Notes: generated by a model not told the origin, from the sequence alone. DNA of 7,279 nucleotides from Actinomycetota bacterium (GCA_009704705.1 WLDR01000069.1:1-7279), one strand, 5' to 3'; positions 1 through 5,051 are shown, counted from the first letter of the stretch. Made by a program: numbers and translations.

Positions 1-176
1 AAAACGTAGTTCGTGTAGACGTTCCCGGTTTGTCCGCCGTGGCAGTCCGCCGTCACGGTCGTGGCCGAGTTCGGCACGACGTCGGCCGGGGTGATTGCGG
101 CGGCCGGTGCAACAGCAACAAGTGATCCGCCAAGAACCACAGTGGCCAGCAGGGCGGAGGCAACAAACTTTTTCAT
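1..176 (-). CDS. Secreted protein of unknown function, N-terminal part (cut by window edge)
   Basis: Only the first 58 codons are present; the gene runs off the left edge. The protein starts MKKFVASALLATVVLGGSL, a classic Sec signal peptide with two lysines, a hydrophobic core to about residue 24 and a likely signal peptidase site after the APAAA stretch near residues 24-27. The visible mature part is rich in Thr, Val and Asn and has one Cys near residue 45 (sequence TADCHGGQTG). The ATG at 176 is preceded by AGGGAA about six bases upstream, a reasonable ribosome binding site. It is transcribed divergently from the repressor gene at 292. The fragment is too short to assign a family: an exported or wall-associated protein is supported, a function is not. 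Confidence 0.75.
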   Translation of the reverse strand, partial: MKKFVASALLATVVLGGSLVAVAPAAAITPADVVPNSATTVTADCHGGQTGNVYTNYV

Positions 177-213
177 CAGATTCCCTGAATGTGAGGGGGT
201 CTAGTCGACCATC

Positions 214-219
214 ATTCTA
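214..219 (-). promoter_or_regulatory. Candidate -10 box for the secreted protein gene
   Basis: Read on the minus strand this is TAGAAT, matching the TANNNT form, 37 bases before the start codon at 176. I see no good -35 element at the expected distance, so this is a weak call. The 177-291 interval otherwise holds this box and, at its right end, the divergent promoter of the repressor operon. Confidence 0.3.
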
Positions 220-255
220 AGCCGAACTCGATATGAATTTCTTCCTCACAGAGGA

Positions 256-285
256 TTGGCGGCTCGATACCCCTAGGGGTATAGT
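256..285 (+). promoter_or_regulatory. Promoter of the CsoR/CstR-type repressor operon, probably leaderless
   Basis: A -35-like TTGGCG (256-261) and a -10 TATAGT (280-285) are separated by 18 bases. The -10 box ends six bases before the ATG at 292, so transcription would start at or next to the start codon. No Shine-Dalgarno sequence precedes that ATG, which fits a leaderless mRNA. The operator palindrome at 267-282 lies across the spacer and the first half of the -10 box, so a bound repressor would block RNA polymerase. The boxes are read directly; the start site is inferred. Confidence 0.6.
267..282. promoter_or_regulatory. Operator candidate: perfect 16-bp palindrome
   Basis: ATACCCCTAGGGGTAT is a perfect inverted repeat with no spacer. 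Its short G/C-tracts flanked by A/T-rich ends match the general style of operators bound by CsoR-family tetramers, which recognise G-tract-containing dyads. It sits inside the promoter of the CsoR-family gene at 292, the usual position for autoregulation. I found no second copy in the window. Confidence 0.7.
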
Positions 286-291
286 TGAGCC

Positions 292-549
292 ATGATTATT
301 GATTCTCAAGAATTGAAAGCGGCCCGAGACCGTCTCGTTCGCGTCCAAGGCCAAATTGGCGGCATCGTTCGAATGATTGATGACGGGCGTGACTGTACGG
401 AGCTTCTGACTCAACTTGCGGCAGCCAACACGGCCTTAAGTCGTGCCGGCTTTGAGATTGTCGCCACCGGTATGGCGCACTGCGCCGATGAGCCACGTGA
501 CGGCGCCAATCGCGCGGCGCTCGAAAAAGCGTTCATGTCATTGGCCTAA
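292..549 (+). CDS. CsoR-family transcriptional repressor, CstR-like (probable per/polysulfide sensor)
   Basis: This 85-residue all-helical DUF156/CsoR protein is full length for the family. The N-terminal part has the typical RVQGQIGGIVRMIDDGRDC block, and the family cysteines are Cys35 and Cys64, 29 residues apart as in CsoR and CstR. Copper-binding CsoR has a His four residues before the second Cys; here that position is Gly60 (ATGMAHC), and the only nearby His is His63. Losing that ligand argues against Cu(I) sensing and favours a CstR-type dithiol sensor that forms di- or polysulfide bridges. The downstream gene, a CoA-disulfide reductase/rhodanese 11 bases away, supports the sulfur role. 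Like its relatives it should act as a tetramer on the palindrome just upstream. The start is taken as ATG 292 because a -10 box lies six bases before it. Family membership is secure; the ligand is inferred. Confidence 0.9.
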   Translation: MIIDSQELKAARDRLVRVQGQIGGIVRMIDDGRDCTELLTQLAAANTALSRAGFEIVATGMAHCADEPRDGANRAALEKAFMSLA

Positions 550-560
550 GGGGGCGACGC

Positions 561-2213
561 GTGAAGATTGTCATTGTGGGTGGCGTCGCCGGAGGAATGT
601 CCGCTGCGACGCGTGCTCGTCGTCTTGATGAGCACGCGGACATTACGGTTTACGAGCAAGGGCCGTATGTTTCGTTCGCGAACTGTGGCCTCCCCTATTT
701 CGTGGGCGGGGTCATCCCCGAACGAGATGCACTACTCTTGCAAACCCCAGAATCACTGTGGAATCGCTTTCGTATCGACGTTCGCGTCAAGTCTCGCGTG
801 GTTGCGATCGACCCAGGCAAGAAGACGGTCACTGTTCTTAACCTGGTGACAGAAGAATCCACGACTGATTCGTACGACGCACTCATCCTGTCTCCGGGCG
901 CGAGCCCGAAGACCCCGGGTATTCCCGGCATCGAGCGTGCCCTCCAGTTGCGGGACGTGCCCGATGCAACGGCCATCAAGGTGGCCGCACAGAAGCTGGA
1001 TGCGAAAACTGTTGTGATCCTCGGGGCCGGGTTTATCGGAATTGAAATTGCAGAGAATCTTCACGCACGCGGCCTCGATGTCACCATCGTGCAATCAGGC
1101 CAGACCGTACTGCCTGGTTTTGACCCCGAGATGATCGAGCCATTTCAGGCGACTCTCGAGAGCAACGGCATCCAACTCGAATTGAATGCGACGGCAACCG
1201 CAATTGGTGGCGACTCGGTGACGTTATCTACGGGCCGGGAACTCCCGGCCGACATCGTTGTCTCTTCCATCGGGGTGCAAGCGGACAACGTTCTTGCGGT
1301 GTCCACCGGACTCCGCCTCGCCGAATCTGGCGCCATTTGGGTGGATGAGAATCAACGCACAAGCGACCCGCACATTTTTGCTGTGGGCGATGCGGCCGAG
1401 AAAACGAACTTCTTGACCGGCGACGGACAGCCGATTTGGCTCGCCAACTTGGCTAACCGCCACGGTCGACTTGTCGCCGATGTTGTCGCGGGTGACGGAG
1501 CCTCGGCCCGCCCGAGCATCGGCACCGGCATCATTGGCGCTTTCGGAATGGTCGCTGCGTTCACGGGTCTCACCGAAAAACACGCGATCAAGGAGGGCAT
1601 CCCGCATTCGATTGCTCACCTTCACCCCGGGTCGCACGCTGGCTACTACCCGGGATCCCACCGCATCGACATCAAGGTTCTTTTCGAACCGGTGACCGGG
1701 CGGCTGCTCGGGGCTCAAGCGGTTGGTCGTGATGGTGCCGATAAACGAATCGACGTGATTGCAACTGCCATCTACGCCGGTCTCACCGTGCGTGATCTGA
1801 TGAACCTCGAGCTGGCGTATGCACCTCAATTCGGTTCGGCCAAAGACGCCGTGAATCAGGTCGGTTACGTCGGTGACAACATGCTTGCTGGCAACACAGA
1901 CACCGTGCAATGGCACGAGTTAGCCGAAGAGATGGCAGGCGGCGCGGTTCTCATCGACGTTCGTACCGAGCGTGAAAACGAGGCGGGAGCAATTCCAGGG
2001 TCGGTGTGCATTCCGGTGGATTCGCTCCGTGAGTACCTCGAGAAAAACTCGGCCGACTTCGACGGAAAGCGGGTCATCGTGCACTGCCAAGTCGGGCAGC
2101 GCGGACACACGGCGACGCAGATTCTTCGTGCACACGGCGTCAACGTCGCCAATCTGGATGGCGGCTGGCTCACGTGGAGCGCGGGACAACGTGCGCTCGG
2201 TCACGCCGTCTAG
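561..2213 (+). CDS. cdr: CoA-disulfide reductase / rhodanese fusion (CoADR-RHD, NAD(P)H-dependent per/polysulfide reductase)
   Basis: The 550-residue flavoprotein has a pyridine nucleotide-disulfide reductase module followed by a rhodanese domain. The FAD-binding GGVAGG is at residues 7-12 and the single active-site Cys42 is in SFANCGLPY, the CoA-disulfide reductase signature. The NAD(P)H-binding GAGFIG is at 155-160, the second FAD motif (IFAVGDAAE) is near 272, and a dimerisation domain runs to about 440. The C-terminal rhodanese domain has the loop CQVGQR with catalytic Cys509, so both cysteines are intact. Related enzymes (Bacillus CoADR-RHD, Shewanella NPSR) reduce CoA-disulfide, CoA-persulfide or polysulfide with NAD(P)H in the cytosol, and the length matches them. 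The start is GTG 561: the FAD motif begins at once and AAGGGGG lies six bases upstream. It follows the repressor by 11 bases, so it is almost certainly cotranscribed and derepressed by reactive sulfur. The preferred substrate cannot be read from sequence. Confidence 0.93.
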   Translation: MKIVIVGGVAGGMSAATRARRLDEHADITVYEQGPYVSFANCGLPYFVGGVIPERDALLLQTPESLWNRFRIDVRVKSRVVAIDPGKKTVTVLNLVTEESTTDSYDALILSPGASPKTPGIPGIERALQLRDVPDATAIKVAAQKLDAKTVVILGAGFIGIEIAENLHARGLDVTIVQSGQTVLPGFDPEMIEPFQATLESNGIQLELNATATAIGGDSVTLSTGRELPADIVVSSIGVQADNVLAVSTGLRLAESGAIWVDENQRTSDPHIFAVGDAAEKTNFLTGDGQPIWLANLANRHGRLVADVVAGDGASARPSIGTGIIGAFGMVAAFTGLTEKHAIKEGIPHSIAHLHPGSHAGYYPGSHRIDIKVLFEPVTGRLLGAQAVGRDGADKRIDVIATAIYAGLTVRDLMNLELAYAPQFGSAKDAVNQVGYVGDNMLAGNTDTVQWHELAEEMAGGAVLIDVRTERENEAGAIPGSVCIPVDSLREYLEKNSADFDGKRVIVHCQVGQRGHTATQILRAHGVNVANLDGGWLTWSAGQRALGHAV

Positions 2214-2278
2214 CAGCTATCGAGTGACGGAACATCCACTCATCACTGACGAAATCACCAAAAAGAAAGAGAGAAATC

Positions 2279-2395
2279 ATGTGCCAAAAAGTCACGTGCG
2301 TTAGCTGCGCTAAGGCAACCTGGGATGGTTGTGGACAGCACATCGAGGAGGCCCTCGAGGGCGTTGCCACCGCAGATCGTTGCACCTGCAACTAG
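2279..2395 (+). CDS. Cysteine-rich 38-residue microprotein, conserved-looking, function unknown
   Basis: A short open frame starts ATGTGCCAAAAAGTC and stops at TAG 2393-2395. The protein begins MCQKVTCVSCAKATWDGCGQ and ends ATADRCTCN. It has six cysteines in 38 residues: Cys2, Cys7, Cys10, Cys18, Cys35 and Cys37, plus His21, giving a CxxC, a CxxH and a CxC. That spacing suggests a small zinc or metal knuckle, or a persulfide/thiol carrier. From memory it resembles short proteins in actinobacteria and fungi with the core TCxxCxKxTWxGCGxH; I could not check this. It lies 65 bases after the reductase stop with no terminator between, and a purine-rich AAGAAAGAGAG before the ATG may serve as the ribosome binding site. 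It is likely the third gene of the sulfur operon. Being real is supported by Cys density, position and a clean start; the function is unknown. Confidence 0.75.
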   Translation: MCQKVTCVSCAKATWDGCGQHIEEALEGVATADRCTCN

Positions 2396-2435
2396 CTGCC
2401 AGAACTCTTCATTTCACTGAGCGGATAGCGTGACT

Positions 2436-2494
2436 ATGCGCCCCATCGAAAAATGCGCCACAGTAGAGATGCGCATGAGACCGACAGGGCGCAT
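2436..2494. repeat. Nested dyad of four ATGCGC sites upstream of the dehydrogenase
   Basis: ATGCGCCC (2436-2443) is mirrored by GGGCGCAT (2487-2494). Inside this pair, ATGCGC (2453-2458) is mirrored by GCGCAT (2471-2476, itself part of the palindrome ATGCGCAT at 2469-2476). Both pairs share a centre at about 2464.5-2465, and the outer arms also match at a following TCG. The sites are spaced 16-18 bases apart. This could be an operator for a multimeric repressor or activator of the gene at 2525, or an RNA hairpin. The symmetry is visible; the role is inferred. Confidence 0.5.
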
Positions 2495-2524
2495 GTCAGG
2501 TAATTCAGCTCGAAGGAGAGCTCA

Positions 2525-3388
2525 ATGAAACTCAGCTTTATCGGACTCGGATCCATGGGATCCGCCATGGCAACCCGACTCATCGAGTCCGGCCACGACG
2601 TCACGGTCTGGAATCGCTCGGCCGGCGCTACCGAAGCGCTCGTTTCCGCTGGTGCGTCAGCCGTCGACTCGGTGAAGGAAGCGTTTCAGAACCCGTTTGT
2701 GTTTTCGATGTTGTCGAACGATGCCGCGGCGCTGGAGCAGTTCTCTGCAGAGAACCTCGCCACTGCCGCGCCGGGCACGATTCACGTGAACCATTCGTCG
2801 TTGAGTCCGGAAGCTGCCGACGAACTGACGGCACGTCACGCCACTGCTGGTGTGGGTTACCTCGCGTGCCCCGTGCTTGGGCGACCGGTCGCTGCTGGAT
2901 CGGGGCAACTCAACATTCTGGCTGGTGGCGACCCCGCGCTTGTCGAAAAGGTACAGCCGGTTCTTGATGTCTTGGGTAAGCGCACGTGGAACATGGGCGA
3001 CAGCCCGCGTCGTGCCAACCTCGTCAAGATTGGCGTGAACTTCAACATCATTCACGCTGTCGAGGCTCTCGGCGAATCGATTGCGCTCATGGAGCGAGGC
3101 GGTGTTGACCCCGAGGCGTTTGTCGAGTTGCTCACGAACACCCTCTTCGGCGGAATCGTGTACACGGGCTACGGCAACGCCATCGCCACGAAGTCCTACT
3201 ATCCGGCGGGCTTCTCGGTTGCGCTTGGTCGAAAGGATCTTGGCCTTGCCGCGGATATGGCTGCCGAGTTCGGGCTTTCGCTTCCGACGGTGCCCGCCTT
3301 AATCGACGTTTTCGACAAGACGTTGGCGAACCCCGAGTTCAAGGATGCTGACTGGGCTTCTATCGCTCAGGTGTCTCGCGACCAGTAG
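2525..3388 (+). CDS. Beta-hydroxyacid dehydrogenase family NAD(P)-dependent oxidoreductase (3-hydroxyisobutyrate dehydrogenase-like)
   Basis: The protein has 287 residues, the normal size for the family. An N-terminal Rossmann fold carries GLGSMG (residues 7-12), binding NAD(P) and followed by the usual MATRLIESGHDVTVWNRS. The substrate-binding stretch NHSSLSP is at residues 89-95 and PVLGRPVAAG near 117-126. The catalytic lysine is Lys168 with Asn172 one turn later (KIGVN), followed by the all-alpha C-terminal domain. These enzymes oxidise small beta-hydroxyacids or reduce the matching semialdehydes and related carbonyls. The GRP in the substrate loop replaces the more usual SGG, so the true substrate may differ from 3-hydroxyisobutyrate. 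The start is well fixed by AAGGAG (2513-2518) six bases before the ATG. It is not obviously part of the sulfur operon, because 129 bases with a dyad repeat separate it from the microprotein gene. Family sure, substrate unknown. Confidence 0.9.
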   Translation: MKLSFIGLGSMGSAMATRLIESGHDVTVWNRSAGATEALVSAGASAVDSVKEAFQNPFVFSMLSNDAAALEQFSAENLATAAPGTIHVNHSSLSPEAADELTARHATAGVGYLACPVLGRPVAAGSGQLNILAGGDPALVEKVQPVLDVLGKRTWNMGDSPRRANLVKIGVNFNIIHAVEALGESIALMERGGVDPEAFVELLTNTLFGGIVYTGYGNAIATKSYYPAGFSVALGRKDLGLAADMAAEFGLSLPTVPALIDVFDKTLANPEFKDADWASIAQVSRDQ

Positions 3389-3395
3389 CGAGACA
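3372..3395 (+). other. Hairpin across the dehydrogenase stop codon
   Basis: TGTCTCGC (3372-3379) and GCGAGACA (3388-3395) can form an 8-bp stem with an 8-base loop that contains the start of the TAG stop (3386-3388). No T-run follows, so it is not a convincing intrinsic terminator. It may stabilise the 3' end or pause transcription. Confidence 0.35.
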
Positions 3396-3422
3396 GTCAG
3401 CAACTTCCAAGGTCACAGAAAT

Positions 3423-3428
3423 TAGTCT
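3423..3428 (+). promoter_or_regulatory. Candidate -10 box giving a leaderless transcript of the gene at 3435
   Basis: TAGTCT ends six bases before ATG 3435, the same spacing as at the 292 and 5067 genes. There is no Shine-Dalgarno sequence between. No clear -35 is seen, so the call rests on the shared spacing. Confidence 0.4.
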
Positions 3429-3434
3429 CTACAC

Positions 3435-4079
3435 ATGGGATTTCTAGACAGGCTTTTTGGTGCAGAAGATGAAGAGTATCGCCGCACGACGGATCAGGTG
3501 AGATCTGCCTCGGCTGCCCGCTCTCAAGACGAGGTAGCCATCGAGCGCTACCGCTACCTCTTGCAGACGGCACCGCCAGAAGCTCTTGAGAAGGTTCACG
3601 AAGAAGCGTTCGCGAAACTCACTCCCGAACAACGGCGAATGGTCTTTGATCAGCTGGTTGAGGATGCCCCCCAGGGCGACGCACCCAAAGCAGATGACCC
3701 TCGATCGCTTGCCGTTTCAGCAACGCGTTCGGAGATGCGCCAACCTGGCACCCTGGAGCGATCGTTTAGCAACGTTTCGCCTGCTGGCCCGACCTTTGGC
3801 TCGATGTTTGCGAGTTCGCTTCTGGGCAACATCGCCGGCTACTTCATCGTCTCCTCCATGATGAGCGCGTTCATGCCGGACATGAGCTCGGGTGAAACCG
3901 ACGCGGCTGCTTCCGGTGAGAACACCGACGGTTCAGACTCGAGTGGCGACATGGGAAGCGATGGCTCAGACTTCGGGTCTGACGGGTCTATAGATGCAGC
4001 CGGTGGCTCTGACTTTGGTGGAGACGTGTTCGGCGGCGGTTTTGACGGCGGCGGTTTCGATGGGGGCTTCGACTTCTGA
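3435..4079 (+). CDS. Unrecognised protein with one hydrophobic segment and a Gly/Asp/Ser/Phe-rich tail
   Basis: I do not recognise a family for this 214-residue protein. Residues 1-80 are charged and probably helical, with ERYRYLLQTAPPEALEKVH and LTPEQRRMVFDQL suggesting a small helical domain. Residues about 81-118 are a polar linker. Residues 119-148 form the only hydrophobic stretch (FGSMFASSLLGNIAGYFIVS and following Met-rich residues), a possible membrane segment. From 151 to the end the sequence is low complexity: acidic Ser/Asp/Gly, then repeats of GGGFDGG ending in GFDF. There is no signal peptide and no cysteine. The start lacks a ribosome binding site but has TAGTCT six bases upstream, suggesting leaderless expression. 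A strong terminator follows 11 bases after the stop, so it is probably a monocistronic unit or the end of one. The reading frame is well supported; any function would be a guess. Confidence 0.8.
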   Translation: MGFLDRLFGAEDEEYRRTTDQVRSASAARSQDEVAIERYRYLLQTAPPEALEKVHEEAFAKLTPEQRRMVFDQLVEDAPQGDAPKADDPRSLAVSATRSEMRQPGTLERSFSNVSPAGPTFGSMFASSLLGNIAGYFIVSSMMSAFMPDMSSGETDAAASGENTDGSDSSGDMGSDGSDFGSDGSIDAAGGSDFGGDVFGGGFDGGGFDGGFDF

Positions 4080-4089
4080 GGCTCGCGAG

Positions 4090-4130
4090 AAAAGGGCCGG
4101 GTAGCTTTCACGAACCGGCCCTTTTTCTTT
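4090..4130. terminator. Intrinsic terminator usable from both strands
   Basis: GGGCCGG (4094-4100) pairs with CCGGCCC (4115-4121) around a 14-base loop. AAAA precedes the stem and TTTTTCTTT follows it, giving U-tracts in both directions. It lies between the stop at 4079 (+) and the stop at 4147 (-), so it can end both convergent genes. The plus-strand T-run is the better one. Confidence 0.88.
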
Positions 4131-4146
4131 GGCAAAAAGTTTCCAG

Positions 4147-4521
4147 CTAGAAGGTAAAGGCGTAGAACGCAAGTACAGCGACTGAGACGGCGAGTGCAAG
4201 CAGAACGACGTTGACCGCCAACTGCTTTGTTTCACCCAATCGAACGTGAACAACGATGGCCACGACCTGCACGAGGGCGAGTCCAATTGCTGCAGCGGGA
4301 GCCAGAATCACGGCGATGCCGACCAGCGGCGGGACAATGACCCCGACCGCGCCAAGCACTTCGAGCAGGCCAACAATTTTCGGCATGGCAGGGTTGACGT
4401 TCTTTACCCAGTTCTGACCGGAAGCCAGGAGGGCTTCCTTGTTTCGCACGACCTTCATCCCACCCGACATGAAGTAGACGAAAGCGAGCAGGCCAGCGGT
4501 AATCCAATAAGCGATTGTCAT
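4147..4521 (-). CDS. DoxX-family integral membrane protein
   Basis: The 124-residue protein is almost entirely hydrophobic, with about four membrane segments: residues 5-22, 45-65, 68-92 and 99-122. The first hydrophobic segment is followed by SGGMKVVRNKEAL and then a polar loop, and GLLEVLGAVGVIVPPLVGIA begins the second helix pair, a typical DoxX/DoxX-like layout. Members of this family are small inner-membrane proteins, some tied to quinone, thiol or oxidative stress, but most have no proven activity. The ATG at 4521 is preceded by AAGGA about eight bases upstream, a good ribosome binding site. It is a single gene, bounded downstream by the shared terminator and upstream by the tRNA terminator. 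A palindrome in its promoter region suggests specific regulation. Family assignment is by fold pattern and size. Confidence 0.82.
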   Translation of the reverse strand: MTIAYWITAGLLAFVYFMSGGMKVVRNKEALLASGQNWVKNVNPAMPKIVGLLEVLGAVGVIVPPLVGIAVILAPAAAIGLALVQVVAIVVHVRLGETKQLAVNVVLLALAVSVAVLAFYAFTF

Positions 4522-4543
4522 GAAGAATTCCTTGTTTTAGGGG

Positions 4544-4572
4544 CAATTACGAGTTCTCGTAACGCGCGACAA
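4544..4572 (-). promoter_or_regulatory. Promoter of the DoxX gene with an embedded operator-like palindrome
   Basis: On the minus strand TTGTCG (4572-4567) and TAATTG (4549-4544) are 17 bases apart and could be the -35 and -10 boxes, although the -10 is imperfect. Between and overlapping them is TTACGAGTTCTCGTAA (4547-4562), two 7-bp inverted arms with a 2-bp centre. This is the size of a MarR- or HxlR-type operator. The start codon is 22 bases beyond the -10 box. Confidence 0.5.
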
Positions 4573-4592
4573 ACGCGTGCTATTCCCGACAG

Positions 4593-4627
4593 GAAAAAGA
4601 AAAAGCCCCCGGTGATCCGAGGGCTTT
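4593..4627 (-). terminator. Intrinsic terminator of the tRNA operon
   Basis: On the minus strand AAAGCCCTCGG (4627-4617) pairs with CCGGGGGCTTT (4612-4602) around the loop ATCA, an 11-bp stem with one G-U pair. A T-rich run (TTTTTCTTTTT within 4604-4593) follows. It starts four bases after the tRNA-Phe CCA end and is a textbook terminator. Confidence 0.92.
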
Positions 4628-4630
4628 CAG

Positions 4631-4706
4631 TGGTGGCTCCGACGGGCGTCGATCCCGTGACCTCACGATTTTCAGTCGTGCGCTCTACCAACTGAGCTAC
4701 AGAGCC
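4631..4706 (-). tRNA. tRNA-Phe (anticodon GAA)
   Basis: The minus-strand 76-base sequence starts GGCTCTGTAGCTCAG and ends GGAGCCACCA. Acceptor arms GGCTCTG and CGGAGCC pair with one G-U. The D-arm is AGCTCAGTTGGTAGAGC. The anticodon stem CACGA/TCGTG encloses the loop CTGAAAA, giving anticodon GAA. The T-arm carries GATCGAC, a slight variant of the usual TTCGA loop. The 3' CCA is encoded. It is the last tRNA of the cluster. Confidence 0.97.
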
Positions 4707-4753
4707 CGAAGGGCGTTCGCCCTTCGCGATGAAAGCCCTTCTCAAAGAAGGGC
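4707..4753 (-). repeat. Two tandem hairpins in the tRNA-Asp/tRNA-Phe spacer
   Basis: CGAAGGGCGTTCGCCCTTCG (4707-4726) is a 9-bp stem with a 2-base loop (or 8 bp with 4 bases). GCCCTTCT (4735-4742) and AGAAGGGC (4746-4753) form a second 8-bp stem with a 3-base loop. All four arms share the core GAAGGGC/GCCCTTC, so alternative pairings are possible. The first hairpin abuts the 5' base of tRNA-Phe exactly, which points to a role in RNA processing or partial attenuation within the tRNA precursor. Confidence 0.75.
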
Positions 4754-4761
4754 GACATCAG

Positions 4762-4835
4762 CGACCCTGACGGGACTTGAACCCGCGACCTCCGCCGTGA
4801 CAGGGCGGCACGCTAACCAACTGCGCTACAGGGCC
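4762..4835 (-). tRNA. tRNA-Asp (anticodon GTC)
   Basis: The minus-strand sequence starts GGCCCTGTAGCGCAGTTGG and ends CCCGTCAGGGTCG. Acceptor arms GGCCCTG and CAGGGTC pair with one G-T. The anticodon stem CCGCC/GGCGG encloses CTGTCAC, giving anticodon GTC, and the T-loop has TTCAAGT. The length is 74 bases to the discriminator G. The next bases are CTG, so the CCA end is not encoded and must be added, unlike its two neighbours. Confidence 0.97.
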
Positions 4836-4873
4836 TTACTTGTGTTGGAACAACTCCGACAGTCTATACATCC

Positions 4874-4949
4874 TGGTGACCCCAACGGGATTCGAACCCG
4901 TGCTACCGCCGTGAAAGGGCGGCGTCCTAGGCCACTAAACGATGGGGCC
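4874..4949 (-). tRNA. tRNA-Glu (anticodon TTC)
   Basis: The minus-strand 76-base sequence starts GGCCCCATCGTTTAGTGG and ends TTGGGGTCACCA. Acceptor arms GGCCCCA and TGGGGTC pair. The anticodon stem CCGCC/GGCGG encloses CTTTCAC, giving anticodon TTC. The T-loop is TTCGAAT and CCA is encoded. It is the first gene of the Glu-Asp-Phe cluster, with 38 bases to tRNA-Asp. Confidence 0.97.
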
Positions 4950-4962
4950 GGGATGCGTGACT

Positions 4963-4978
4963 GAAGTTGAAAAACTTC
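4963..4978 (-). other. Leader hairpin before tRNA-Glu
   Basis: GAAGTT and AACTTC flank a 4-base loop, a 6-bp stem 13 bases upstream of the tRNA-Glu 5' end. If the promoter at 4988-5018 is correct it lies at the very start of the primary transcript. Confidence 0.4.
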
Positions 4979-4987
4979 CGACGCTCA

Positions 4988-5018
4988 AGCATAGGGGAAA
5001 GGCAATTGCGTGCGCCAA
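4988..5018 (-). promoter_or_regulatory. Promoter of the tRNA-Glu/Asp/Phe cluster
   Basis: On the minus strand TATGCT (4993-4988) fits a -10 box and TTGGCG (5018-5013) a -35 box, with a 19-base spacer that is slightly long. TTGGCG is the same -35 hexamer as at the repressor operon. The first tRNA begins about 38 bases after the -10 box. The divergent promoter of the peptidase gene lies just beyond. Confidence 0.5.
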
Positions 5019-5051
5019 TCCGCGAGGCTCACGGGTTTTCTCAAGCTTGCT

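Noticed and set aside
1224..1916. 230-codon open frame on the minus strand inside the CoADR-rhodanese gene
   Set aside because: It lies wholly antisense to a gene with all its motifs intact, has no recognisable domain, and such frames are common opposite GC-rich coding DNA.
2379..2392. Small hairpin GTTGC-ACCT-GCAAC at the end of the microprotein gene
   Set aside because: Only five base pairs, with no T-run after it; it is not enough to call a terminator.
2549..2563. GGATCC-ATG-GGATCC inverted repeat near the dehydrogenase start
   Set aside because: It encodes the repeated Gly-Ser of the conserved nucleotide-binding motif GLGSMGSAM, so the symmetry comes from coding.
3839..4135. 98-codon minus-strand frame rich in Lys, Pro and Ser
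   Set aside because: It is the antisense reading of the Gly/Asp/Ser-rich tail, so its composition is a by-product of that repeat.
4246..4695. 149-codon plus-strand open frame
   Set aside because: It runs antisense through the DoxX gene, a terminator and tRNA-Phe; its protein has no domain features.
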